From: Pseudomonadota bacterium | GTDB taxonomy: Bacteria > Pseudomonadota > Alphaproteobacteria > Caulobacterales > Caulobacteraceae | Assembly (NCBI GenBank): GCA_023456105.1 | Contig: JAEYAO010000106.1 | Location: 1-64,000 of the forward strand | Length of the DNA: 64,000 nucleotides | Reading direction: 5' to 3' | Part shown: one piece after another, positions 26,172-33,351 of the stretch | How the letters are laid out: each line of letters starts with the position of its first letter | How positions within the stretch are numbered: the first letter of the stretch is position 1 | The notes under the pieces: model-generated | Database searches by the model: none | Told to the model about the DNA's origin: nothing | What the model saw: only the letters and a program-made list of their open reading frames with translations | Program-made: the position numbers and the translations under genes

Positions 26172-27326
26172 ATGACGACGAAGCTTCTTCCCGGCGCGAC
26201 CGGCGTTCTGGCGCTCGCCGACGGCACGATCCTGCAAGGGGTGGGCGTCGGCGCCACCGGCTCGGCGCTGGGCGAGGTGGTCTTCAACACCGCCATGACC
26301 GGTTATCAGGAGATCCTGACCGACCCCTCCTACATGAGCCAGATCCTGGCCTTCACCTTTCCGCACGTCGGCAACGTCGGGGTGAACGTCGAGGACATTG
26401 AACAGATGGGCGGCGGTTCCGACACCTCGGCGCGAGGCGCGATCTTCCGTGACCTGCCGACCGATCCGGCCAACTGGCGCTCGGAAGGCTCGCTGGACGC
26501 CTGGATGAAGCGGCGTGGTGTGGTGGGGCTGGCCGGGGTGGACACCCGCGCCCTGACCAAGGCCATCCGCGACAAGGGCGCGCCGCATGCGGTGATCGCG
26601 CACGATCTCGAAGGCCGCTTCGACCTGGACGCCCTGGTTCAACAGGCGCGCGAGTGGACCGGCCTAGTGGGTCTTGATCTCGCCAAACCCGCCTCGACGC
26701 TGCAGTCGTTCGAGTGGGACGAGGGCCTGTGGGCCTGGCCGGAAGGGCACCCGAAGACGCAAGGGCGCAAGTCGGTGGTGGTCATCGACTATGGCGTGAA
26801 GCGCAACATTCTGCGGGCGCTCGCCTCGACCGGGGTCAAGGTGACGGTGGTTCCTGCCGACACCACGGCGGAGGAGGTGCTGGCGCGCAATCCGGACGGC
26901 GTGGTGCTGTCAAACGGGCCGGGCGACCCGGCCGCCACCGGCGCCTACGCCGTGCCCGAAATCAAGAAGCTGGTCGACAGCGGCAAGCCGTTGATGGGCA
27001 TCTGCCTGGGTCACCAGATGCTGGCGCTGGCGCTGGGCGCCAAGACCGTGAAGATGGACCAGGGGCACCACGGCGCCAACCACCCGGTCAAGGACCTGAC
27101 CACCGGCAAGGTCGAGATCGTGTCGATGAACCACGGCTTCACCGTGGATCGCGACAGCCTGCCGGATGCGGTGACGGAAACGCATGTGTCGCTGTTCGAC
27201 GGCACCAACTGCGGCCTGGCGGTGAAGGACAAGCCGATCTTCAGCGTGCAGCATCACCCCGAAGCGTCGCCTGGGCCGACGGACAGTCTCTATCTGTTCG
27301 ACCGTTTCGCCGAACTGATGGGCTAA
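26172..27326 (+). CDS. carA: Carbamoyl-phosphate synthase small subunit
   Basis: CarA is the glutaminase subunit that hands ammonia to CarB for carbamoyl phosphate synthesis (arginine and pyrimidine pathways). It has 384 residues, the family length. The N-terminal domain includes GVGVGATGSALGEVVFNTAM. The class I glutaminase domain has SNGPGDP and the nucleophile Cys in GICLGHQM (near 279), with His and Glu in QHHPEASPGP. carB is not adjacent downstream; a convergent small gene follows after 15 bp, so the two subunits are encoded apart. Confidence 0.96.
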   Translation: MTTKLLPGATGVLALADGTILQGVGVGATGSALGEVVFNTAMTGYQEILTDPSYMSQILAFTFPHVGNVGVNVEDIEQMGGGSDTSARGAIFRDLPTDPANWRSEGSLDAWMKRRGVVGLAGVDTRALTKAIRDKGAPHAVIAHDLEGRFDLDALVQQAREWTGLVGLDLAKPASTLQSFEWDEGLWAWPEGHPKTQGRKSVVVIDYGVKRNILRALASTGVKVTVVPADTTAEEVLARNPDGVVLSNGPGDPAATGAYAVPEIKKLVDSGKPLMGICLGHQMLALALGAKTVKMDQGHHGANHPVKDLTTGKVEIVSMNHGFTVDRDSLPDAVTETHVSLFDGTNCGLAVKDKPIFSVQHHPEASPGPTDSLYLFDRFAELMG

Positions 27327-27341
27327 AATTCCAGGCTGGCG

Positions 27342-27608
27342 TCAGGGCAGGCTGAGGAAGCTCTTGTCTTCACGCAGGGCGCTGGCCTTCTTCACCGCGA
27401 CCGGCGCGGCGTGCAGCCAGTAGTGGGCGTCGTCGAAACGCTGGGCCTGCTTGCGCTCCAGACCCCGCAGTCGGCGGGCGGCGGCGTTGGACAGCAGCTT
27501 GGCGTGCAGGGCGCGGGGCGACAGTTCGGCGATGGCGGGCGAACCGGGGACGGCGACGGCGTCGGGGCCTCGGGGCTCAACCGCCGGACGTGTGATGGCG
27601 ATGAACAT
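27342..27608 (-). CDS. Hypothetical small protein behind CtrA-type sites
   Basis: This 88-residue basic protein has no recognised domain. The N-terminal half is Pro/Ala-rich and the C-terminal half helical (RALHAKLLSNAAARRLRGLE). A weak ribosome site (GAAG) precedes the ATG. The 195 bp upstream contain a perfect TTAA-N7-TTAA box, a TTAACCAT half-site and a GACTC (CcrM-type GANTC) site, as in cell-cycle-regulated Caulobacterales promoters. That regulatory context supports a real gene. The function is unknown. Confidence 0.5.
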   Translation of the reverse strand: MFIAITRPAVEPRGPDAVAVPGSPAIAELSPRALHAKLLSNAAARRLRGLERKQAQRFDDAHYWLHAAPVAVKKASALREDKSFLSLP

Positions 27609-27660
27609 TCTTCAGGACTCGGAACGGTGCGAAAGAGCGCTTCTGCGCCGTGAACAACGT

Positions 27661-27668
27661 ATGGTTAA
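27661..27668 (-). promoter_or_regulatory. CtrA half-site (TTAACCAT)
   Basis: The minus strand reads TTAACCAT, the extended half-site recognised by CtrA in Caulobacter relatives. It lies about 55 bp upstream of the 88-residue gene's start and is part of a longer GGTTAACC palindrome. A DnaA-box-like TGTGGATAG lies at 27679-27687. Confidence 0.5.
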
Positions 27669-27752
27669 CCACAACTCTTGTGGATAGTTCCCATCTGCTC
27701 TGAAGAATGTGCGGGAAATCAGGTGCTTCCACGCGGAGTTTCGCCTTAGTGG

Positions 27753-27767
27753 TTAACCAGAGGTTAA
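27753..27767. promoter_or_regulatory. Full CtrA-type box TTAA-N7-TTAA
   Basis: TTAACCAGAGGTTAA matches the full CtrA consensus TTAA-N7-TTAA exactly, with the GTTAACC context often seen at CtrA sites. It lies between the metB stop and the 88-residue gene, about 145 bp upstream of the latter. Binding by CtrA is inferred from the consensus. Confidence 0.6.
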
Positions 27768-27803
27768 CGCCGTCAACCAAGCGTGGCAGTGAAGACGGGA
27801 CGA

Positions 27804-28985
27804 TCAGGCCGCCTCGTGCACGCGGGACGTGAGCTGATCCAGCGCAGGCGAGAGGTCGGCCAGCAGGTCCTCCACGTGCTCGAGCCCGACCGAAAGACGC
27901 ACCAGGCCGTCCCCGATGCCGGCAGTGGCGCGCTGCTCCGGCGTCATGGCGGCGTGGGTCATGGTGGCTGGGTGGGCTATCAGACTCTCAACGCCGCCCA
28001 GCGACTCGGCCAGGGTGAAGATGTCCAGCGCCTCCACCAAGTCGCGCACGGCCTCCGCGCCGCCGTGCAGTTCGAACGAAAGCATGGCGCCCGGACCGGA
28101 CTGTTGGCGTGCGACCAAGGCGTAGTTTGGGTGCGACTTCAGGCCGGGATAGTGCACGGCCTTGACCGCCGGGTGCGCCTGCAGCACCTCGGCCACGCGG
28201 CCGGCGGTCGCCTGCTGCCGCTCGATGCGGGCGAACAGGGTGCGCACGCCGCGCAGGGTCAGGTAAGCGTCGAACGGAGAGCCGGTCACACCGGTGCAGT
28301 TGGCCCACCAGGCCAGTTGTTCGTGATCCGCCGCATCGGCCGAGACCACCGCGCCGCCCACCACGTCCGAGTGGCCGTTGATGTATTTGGTGGTCGAATG
28401 CACCACGAAGTCGGCGCCCAGCTTGATCGGCTGTTGCAGTGCGGGCGACAGAAAGGTGTTGTCGCACACCACCTTGGCGCCGGCCGCATGGGCGCGGGTG
28501 CAGATGTCGGCGATGTCGACGACGCGCAGCAGCGGGTTGGACGGCGTTTCGACCAGCACAAGCTTGGGCTTCAGCGCCAGCGCCTGCTCCAGCGCATCCG
28601 GATCGCCCTGGTCCACCAGCTTCAGCTCGAAATGGCCCTTGCGCGCGCGGGCGTTCAGCAGGCGACAGGTGCCGCCGTAGCAGTCGTGCGGCGCGATCAG
28701 CAGGTCGCCGGGCTCCAGGATAGACAGCGGCAGGTCCACCGCCGCCATGCCGGTCGCCGTGATCACGGCGCCGGCGCCGCCCTCCAGCTCGGCCAGCGTC
28801 TCGGCCAGCACGTCGCGGGTCGGATTGCCCGAGCGGCTGTAGTCGTACTTCCGCTTCTGGTCGAAGCCGGCGAAGGAATAGTTGGACGAGAGATACAGCG
28901 GCGGCATCACCGAGCCGTGCGCCGTGTCCGTGTCCACGCCCGTGCGGGCGGCGATGGTGTGCGGGTTGGCGGGGCGGTGGGTCAT
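27804..28985 (-). CDS. metB: Cystathionine gamma-synthase / O-acylhomoserine sulfhydrylase type enzyme
   Basis: This is a PLP-dependent enzyme of the Cys/Met metabolism family, 393 residues from MTHRPANPHT. The start overlaps the metX stop as ATGA, so it is coupled to metX. The PLP lysine is Lys200 in VVHSTTKYINGHSDVVGG. YSRSGNPTRDVLAETLAELEG is the family signature, broken here by nothing unusual. It uses the activated homoserine made by MetX, with cysteine (cystathionine route) or sulfide. The alternative is a cystathionine beta-lyase, but its position with metX favours a gamma-replacement enzyme. Confidence 0.88.
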   Translation of the reverse strand: MTHRPANPHTIAARTGVDTDTAHGSVMPPLYLSSNYSFAGFDQKRKYDYSRSGNPTRDVLAETLAELEGGAGAVITATGMAAVDLPLSILEPGDLLIAPHDCYGGTCRLLNARARKGHFELKLVDQGDPDALEQALALKPKLVLVETPSNPLLRVVDIADICTRAHAAGAKVVCDNTFLSPALQQPIKLGADFVVHSTTKYINGHSDVVGGAVVSADAADHEQLAWWANCTGVTGSPFDAYLTLRGVRTLFARIERQQATAGRVAEVLQAHPAVKAVHYPGLKSHPNYALVARQQSGPGAMLSFELHGGAEAVRDLVEALDIFTLAESLGGVESLIAHPATMTHAAMTPEQRATAGIGDGLVRLSVGLEHVEDLLADLSPALDQLTSRVHEAA

Positions 28986-30028
28986 GCGGCGATGTCCTTG
29001 AGGGTGGTGCGGAGGATGTCGCCGACCAGGGCGTCCTCCTTCAGAAAGGCGTCGTGGCCGTAGAGGGAAGGTGCCTCGACGAAGCGCCACAGGTTCGGCA
29101 GGCGCGCGGCCAGCTCGCGCATGTCGTCGATCGGCACCAGCCGATCCGAGGCGAAGCCGACCAGGGTCACGGGCGTGGTGATCGCCTCGGGCGTCACCTG
29201 GTGGCGATCCAGCGAGTCGGACATCGACAACCAGCGGGCGGGCGTGGTGTGGGTGCGGTAGGCCTCGCCGCGCGCGGTCAGATAGTCGCAGACGGGATAG
29301 GCGCCGCCCACCTGGGCGGGGGCCAGGCCTTCGAAGCGTCCGTCGAACTCCTCGGCCGTGCGATAGGTGGTCATGGCCAGCTGGCGGGCGAGGGCCACGC
29401 CCTCCTCGGGCCGCCCGGCCGTCACGGCGAACTGCAGGATGCGCCGCTGGATGCCGCGCCAAGCCGTCGCCTGCGGGTGGGCGCGGTGGGCGGCCGAGAC
29501 GACGATCACCTGCTCGACCCTGGCGGGGAACAACTCGGCGAAAGCCAGGGCGACCATGCCGCCGTAGGAACAGCCCACGAAGGCGGCGGCCTTGTCAGCG
29601 CCGATCTGGTCCAGCACCAGGGCCAAGAGGCGCGCCTGGTCGTGGGTGGTGATGGTGACGGGCTTGGCCTTCGCCTCGGCTTCGGGCGCGAAATCGATCG
29701 ACAGCACCTGAAACCGATCAAGGTCGATCGGGCCGCGCACCGACACTGCGCCGGACCACCAGCCCAGACCGTTGGTTTCGGTGCGGTGCACGAAGCGACC
29801 GGCCGAGATGCCGCCGGCCACGATGACCAGCGGCGCGCCGGCCCGGCCGTGCAGCCGTCCGACGATGCTGCGCTGGCCCAGCCGCTCTCCTGATTGCAGG
29901 CGGAAAGTCTCGGGGATTGGGGTGACGATGTCGTGGGCGCCGCGGCCGGGCGTCGCCGCACGCGTCGGCGCCGTTCGCCGGGCGGGGCGACAGCGGGGCT
30001 CTTCCAGCAGGGTTTCGGTCAGGGTCAT
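28982..30028 (-). CDS. metX: Homoserine O-acyltransferase (MetX family)
   Basis: This alpha/beta-hydrolase-fold enzyme of 348 residues activates homoserine by acyl transfer at the start of methionine synthesis. The nucleophile is Ser154 in VGCSYGGM. FASDRLVPIDD and YGHDAFLKE supply the Asp and His of the triad. Succinyl- versus acetyl-CoA specificity cannot be told from sequence alone. It is coupled to metB (ATGA). The 5' leader holds a SAM-I-type riboswitch and a hairpin close to the start codon, so expression should fall when S-adenosylmethionine is high. Confidence 0.88.
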   Translation of the reverse strand: MTLTETLLEEPRCRPARRTAPTRAATPGRGAHDIVTPIPETFRLQSGERLGQRSIVGRLHGRAGAPLVIVAGGISAGRFVHRTETNGLGWWSGAVSVRGPIDLDRFQVLSIDFAPEAEAKAKPVTITTHDQARLLALVLDQIGADKAAAFVGCSYGGMVALAFAELFPARVEQVIVVSAAHRAHPQATAWRGIQRRILQFAVTAGRPEEGVALARQLAMTTYRTAEEFDGRFEGLAPAQVGGAYPVCDYLTARGEAYRTHTTPARWLSMSDSLDRHQVTPEAITTPVTLVGFASDRLVPIDDMRELAARLPNLWRFVEAPSLYGHDAFLKEDALVGDILRTTLKDIAA

Positions 30029-30037
30029 CGTCGTCTC

Positions 30038-30066
30038 GCACCGTCTCGCTCAGCAAGGCTCGGTGC
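30038..30066 (-). promoter_or_regulatory. Start-proximal hairpin in the metX leader
   Basis: GCACCG and CGGTGC (30061-30066 and 30038-30043 read on the minus strand) can pair around a 17-base loop that ends 9 bases before the metX ATG. With the riboswitch upstream and no U-run terminator, it could be the part that controls ribosome access. This role is inference. Confidence 0.4.
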
Positions 30067-30101
30067 GGTGACAGATCGTGGAGCGGCGCCTCGTCGATGC
30101 T

Positions 30102-30218
30102 CCACTCATCTCTCGCGGCCCGATAGGGACCCCGCAGGAGTTGGCACCGTTTCGGGCGGAACCCGATGGTTGCCCCGGCGTCAAAGGGCCTAATCCCTCA
30201 GCCGGTCTTGATGAGTGG
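30102..30218 (-). ncRNA. SAM-I-type (S-box) riboswitch controlling metX-metB
   Basis: Read on the minus strand, the element opens with CCACTCATCAAGA and closes with GATGAGTGG, giving a perfect 9-bp P1 helix (30210-30218 with 30102-30110). Inside are the S-box hallmarks in order: GAGGGATTAGGCCC, GCCGGGGCAACC, GGTGCCAACTCC and GAGAGATGAG. These are the conserved residues of SAM-I/S-box aptamers. A downstream GTGGAGC...GCTCCAC stem shares bases with the P1 3' strand and may be the alternative fold. A TTGACC -35-like element (30246-30251) would place transcription start near the aptamer's 5' end. Confidence 0.9.
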
Positions 30219-30405
30219 CCCTACGGTGTGGGGAGACGGAGCGCCGGTCAAGAGAAATGTTTTACCCCTTCATCGGCGCTGCCGTGCGTATTGACCGGAG
30301 TGGCTGCGGGTTCGAGCCCTTTAACGAAAAAATCGTGCGTGGGGACTTGACGGCGGCGAGGGTCGCCGAACATGCTCGGGTCAACAGCCATCCGGAGCCT
30401 TCCAC
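30219..30405. other. Divergent promoter region between metX and the thr leader
   Basis: No gene is supported here. The minus-strand metX promoter probably uses TTGACC (30246-30251). On the plus strand, TTGACG at 30347-30352 is a possible -35 for the leader transcript, with only a weak -10 about 18 bp later. No further riboswitch motif was recognised. Confidence 0.4.
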
Positions 30406-30522
30406 GTGTCTCGCCGCCCCATGTTCATCGCTGAAGGGTCCGTCGTCGCGCTGGCCGCGACCGGCTTCGGCATGACGATCGGCGGGACCACCACCATGCC
30501 CTCGCGGGCGGGAGACGGTTAG
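30406..30522 (+). CDS. Thr/Ile/Met-rich leader peptide (attenuator) ahead of the aspartokinase-homoserine dehydrogenase gene
   Basis: This short ORF of 38 codons starts at GTG with GGAG 8 bp upstream (30394-30397), or 33 codons from ATG 30421. Its end encodes the run GMTIGGTTTM (ACG ATC GGC GGG ACC ACC ACC ATG), with four Thr, one Ile and two Met codons close together, and then stops at 30520-30522. A strong terminator follows 30 bp later, upstream of the biosynthetic gene. The layout matches ribosome-mediated attenuation as in enterobacterial thrL. Identification is from this architecture, not homology. Confidence 0.72.
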   Translation: MSRRPMFIAEGSVVALAATGFGMTIGGTTTMPSRAGDG

Positions 30523-30552
30523 CGCGCCAAGGTCGGCGAATACGCAAAACCC

Positions 30553-30585
30553 ACCCGCCCGGCGCCCCGCCCGGCGGGTTTTTTC
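30553..30585 (+). terminator. Intrinsic terminator acting as thr attenuator
   Basis: ACCCGCC (30553-30559) pairs with GGCGGGT (30573-30579) and is followed by an unbroken T run (30579-30584). It lies 30 bp after the leader-peptide stop and 43 bp before the start of the bifunctional gene. GGGCGGG inside the leader ORF (30506-30512) can instead pair with CCCGCCC at 30554-30560. That would form an antiterminator when the ribosome stalls at the upstream Thr/Ile codons. Confidence 0.82.
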
Positions 30586-30627
30586 TTGATCCAGCCTCTT
30601 TTCAGACCTCACCCGAAAGCCGCCTCC

Positions 30628-32370
30628 ATGCCCGCCTCAGCCAGCCTCGCCCTCGTCTCCGACGCCCCCAAACCGCAGCCTGCGCCCGAGGGTGCACAGG
30701 TCGTGGTGCTGAAATTCGGAAGCTCGATCCTGCGCGGGCCGCAGGATGCGCCGCGCGTCGCCTCCGCCATCTACGGCCATGTCCGGGCAGGGCGAAAGGT
30801 GGTGGCGGTGGTGTCGGCCTTTGCCGGGCACACGGACGCCCTGCTGGCCGAGGCGCGGGGCCTGGGCCTGCCGCATTCGAACAACCTCCTGCCGGGCTAT
30901 GTCGCGTTGGGCGAGGAAAAGGCGGCGGCGCTGACGGCCATCGCGTGTGACCGGGTGGGGCTGGACGCCTGTGCCCTGTCGGTCCGTGAGTTGGGGATCT
31001 TGGCCGAGGGCGAGCCGGAGCATGCGCGGCCGTGCGGCCTGCGTCCGGATCACCTGAAGCAGGCGCTGGAACGCCACGAGGCAGTGATTGTGCCGGGCTT
31101 CGGCGCGGTGCGGCCGGACGGCCGGATCGCCCTTCTGGGACGCGGGGGATCGGATCTGACGGCGGTGTTTCTGACGGCCGAGCTGGGCCTGGATCGGGCG
31201 CGGCTGGTGAAGGACGTCGACGGCCTCTATGACCACGACCCCAACGACCACGCGGCCCCGGCCCTGCGTTATCGCAGGGCGTCGTGGGACGTGGCGCGGC
31301 GGCTGGGTGGATCGCTGGTCCAGCGCGACGCCATCGATCTGGGCGAGGCGCGCGGGGTGGAGATCGAGGTGGCGGCGCTGGATCGTGCGGACGGCACGGT
31401 GATCGGCGAACGCTCGGCGCCTCCGGGTCCCGCGCCCGCGCTTCAGCCGCTCAAGGTGGCGGTGGCCGGCTGCGGCGTGGTGGGCGGCGGCGTGCTGAAC
31501 CGGCTGCTGGGCGACCCGCGCTACCAGGTCGTCGGCGTGCTGGTCCGCGACCCGAAGAAGTCGCGCGACGTGCCCTGTCCGCCCGAACTGTTCACGGCGA
31601 GCGCAGCTGATCTCCTGTCGCGACAGCCTGACATCCTGCTGGAAGCCTTGTCTGAGGGGGAGGCGGGCCACGCCGTGATCCGGGCCGCGCTGGAGGCCGG
31701 CTGCGACGTGGCCAGCGCCAACAAACAGGCGGTCAGCCGCGATCCGGCCGGGCTGCAGGCCCTGGCGGATGCGCATGGCCGCCGCGTCTTCTGGTCGGCC
31801 TCGGTCGGCGGCGGATCGCCGATGATCGAGACGGTGCGCGCCGCCCGCGCGGCCGGCGAGATCGCCAGCTTCGAAGCCGTGCTGAACGGCACCGTCAACT
31901 TCATGCTGGAACGGCTGGGCGAGGGCGCGGCCTTCGCCGAGGCGCTCGCCGACGCCCGCGCGGCCGGCTTTGCGGAAGAGGATCCCTCCGCCGATCTGGA
32001 GGGGCTGGACGCGGCGGCCAAGGTGCGGCTGTTGGCCTATGAGGCGTTCGGCGTCTCGCCAGAGGCGGATGCGGTGCCGCGCGACGCGCTATCGGCCGAG
32101 ACGCAGCCGGACGCCGCCCTGCGCCAGATCGGCGCCTGCCGCCGGGATGGAGAGCGGCTTGACGCCTCCGTGCGTCTGCGGGCCGACGCCGACGACGCCC
32201 TGTTCCAGTCTCTGAAAGGTGAGGGCAATGCGCTGAAGGTGCACGGCGCGGACGGTCGGGTGTGGCGATGCCGGGGACGGGGCGCCGGGCGCTGGGCCAC
32301 GACCGAAAGCCTGATGGCGGACCTGGCCGAAATCGTGCGAATTCGTCGCGCGGACGCCGGTCTGAACTGA
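30628..32370 (+). CDS. Aspartokinase-homoserine dehydrogenase fusion without ACT domain
   Basis: This 580-residue fusion has an amino-acid-kinase domain at residues 25-265 (VVVLKFGSS, LLGRGGSDLTAV, LVKDVDGLYDHDP). It has a homoserine dehydrogenase domain at residues 275-580 (VAVAGCGVVGGGVLNRLL, ASANKQAV, GTVNFMLERLG). Enterobacterial ThrA has about 820 residues with ACT repeats between the parts; here the linker is only about ten residues, so the feedback-sensing ACT domains are absent. The ATG at 30628 follows the attenuator. It precedes thrB by 30 bp. It should make aspartyl phosphate and reduce aspartate semialdehyde to homoserine. Confidence 0.85.
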   Translation: MPASASLALVSDAPKPQPAPEGAQVVVLKFGSSILRGPQDAPRVASAIYGHVRAGRKVVAVVSAFAGHTDALLAEARGLGLPHSNNLLPGYVALGEEKAAALTAIACDRVGLDACALSVRELGILAEGEPEHARPCGLRPDHLKQALERHEAVIVPGFGAVRPDGRIALLGRGGSDLTAVFLTAELGLDRARLVKDVDGLYDHDPNDHAAPALRYRRASWDVARRLGGSLVQRDAIDLGEARGVEIEVAALDRADGTVIGERSAPPGPAPALQPLKVAVAGCGVVGGGVLNRLLGDPRYQVVGVLVRDPKKSRDVPCPPELFTASAADLLSRQPDILLEALSEGEAGHAVIRAALEAGCDVASANKQAVSRDPAGLQALADAHGRRVFWSASVGGGSPMIETVRAARAAGEIASFEAVLNGTVNFMLERLGEGAAFAEALADARAAGFAEEDPSADLEGLDAAAKVRLLAYEAFGVSPEADAVPRDALSAETQPDAALRQIGACRRDGERLDASVRLRADADDALFQSLKGEGNALKVHGADGRVWRCRGRGAGRWATTESLMADLAEIVRIRRADAGLN

Positions 32371-32400
32371 CCGGCGCCGCCTTCAGAAGGAGAGCGCGAC

Positions 32401-33345
32401 ATGGCCGTTTTCACGCCGGTGACCGAGGCCGACGCGCGCTTTTTTCTGGGCGCCTATGATCTCGGCGAGCTGAAGGCGCTCGAAGCCATTGCCGAGGGCA
32501 TCCAGAACACCAACTACCGGGTGGAGACCGACAAAGAACGTTTGGTCCTGACGTTGTTCGAGGAGCGGACCGATGCGGACGTGCTGCCCTTCTGCCTGGG
32601 GCTGACGGCGCATCTGGCGGCGCGGGGTTTTCCGGCCGCGACGCCGATGATGGATCGGGCGGGCCGCTGGCTGGGGCGGCTGAATGGCCGTGACGCCGCC
32701 TTGGTGGAATGGAAGCCGGGCGACTGGCTGCGGGCCCCCAGCCTCCAGGCCCAGGCGACGGCGGGCGAGACCCTGGCGCGGCTGCATGTCCTGGGCGCGG
32801 ACTTTCCCGAGCAGCGGGCCAACCCCTTGGGTCCGGCCGCCTGGCGAGCCCTGGCCGACCGCTGCGCAGTCGCGGCGTCCGGAGAGGATCGGCGGCTGCT
32901 GGATTGGGCGGAGGCGGCGCTGGCGCGTCTGGGCGAGCCGGCGCGCGACCTGCCGCGCGGGCCGATCCACGCCGACTTCTTTCCGGACAACGTGCTGTTC
33001 GAGGGCGACCGGGTATCCGGGGTGATCGACTTCTACTACGGCTGCACCGACGCCTTCGCCTATGACCTGGCCATCGCCCTGTCAGCCTGGGGCTTTGATG
33101 CGGAAGGCGAGGTTCAGCCGCACGCGATCGCGGCTTTCCGGCGCGGCTACCAGAGCGTGCGGCCGCTGACGTCCGCGGAAGCGGAGGCCCTGCCACGTCT
33201 GGGCGAGGCGGCGGCGCTGCGGTTCACCCTGACCCGGCTGCACGACCGCATCTTTCACGATCCGAGCAAGCTGGTGACGCCCAAGGATCCGGCCGCTTTC
33301 CTGCGCCGTCTCGATGGCTGGCGTGCGCTGGAGGCGGCGGCCTGA
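32401..33345 (+). CDS. thrB: Homoserine kinase (APH-fold type)
   Basis: This 314-residue kinase of the aminoglycoside-phosphotransferase fold phosphorylates homoserine for threonine synthesis. The N-terminal EGIQNTNYRVET is the family signature. IHADFFPDNVLF is the catalytic loop and GVIDFYYGCTDAFAYDLA the metal-binding region. It is the alphaproteobacterial type, not the GHMP-type ThrB of enterobacteria. It lies 30 bp after the fusion gene, so it falls under the same attenuator, and it converges with thrC. Confidence 0.93.
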   Translation: MAVFTPVTEADARFFLGAYDLGELKALEAIAEGIQNTNYRVETDKERLVLTLFEERTDADVLPFCLGLTAHLAARGFPAATPMMDRAGRWLGRLNGRDAALVEWKPGDWLRAPSLQAQATAGETLARLHVLGADFPEQRANPLGPAAWRALADRCAVAASGEDRRLLDWAEAALARLGEPARDLPRGPIHADFFPDNVLFEGDRVSGVIDFYYGCTDAFAYDLAIALSAWGFDAEGEVQPHAIAAFRRGYQSVRPLTSAEAEALPRLGEAAALRFTLTRLHDRIFHDPSKLVTPKDPAAFLRRLDGWRALEAAA

Positions 33346-33351
33346 AAGCGG

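Noticed and set aside
30296..30325. GGGTTCGAGCCC resembling a tRNA T arm
   Set aside because: No acceptor, D or anticodon stems can be formed around it.
30262..30612. A 116-codon minus-strand frame between metX and the hom gene
   Set aside because: It is antisense to the leader peptide and terminator, lacks a ribosome site and has no conserved features.
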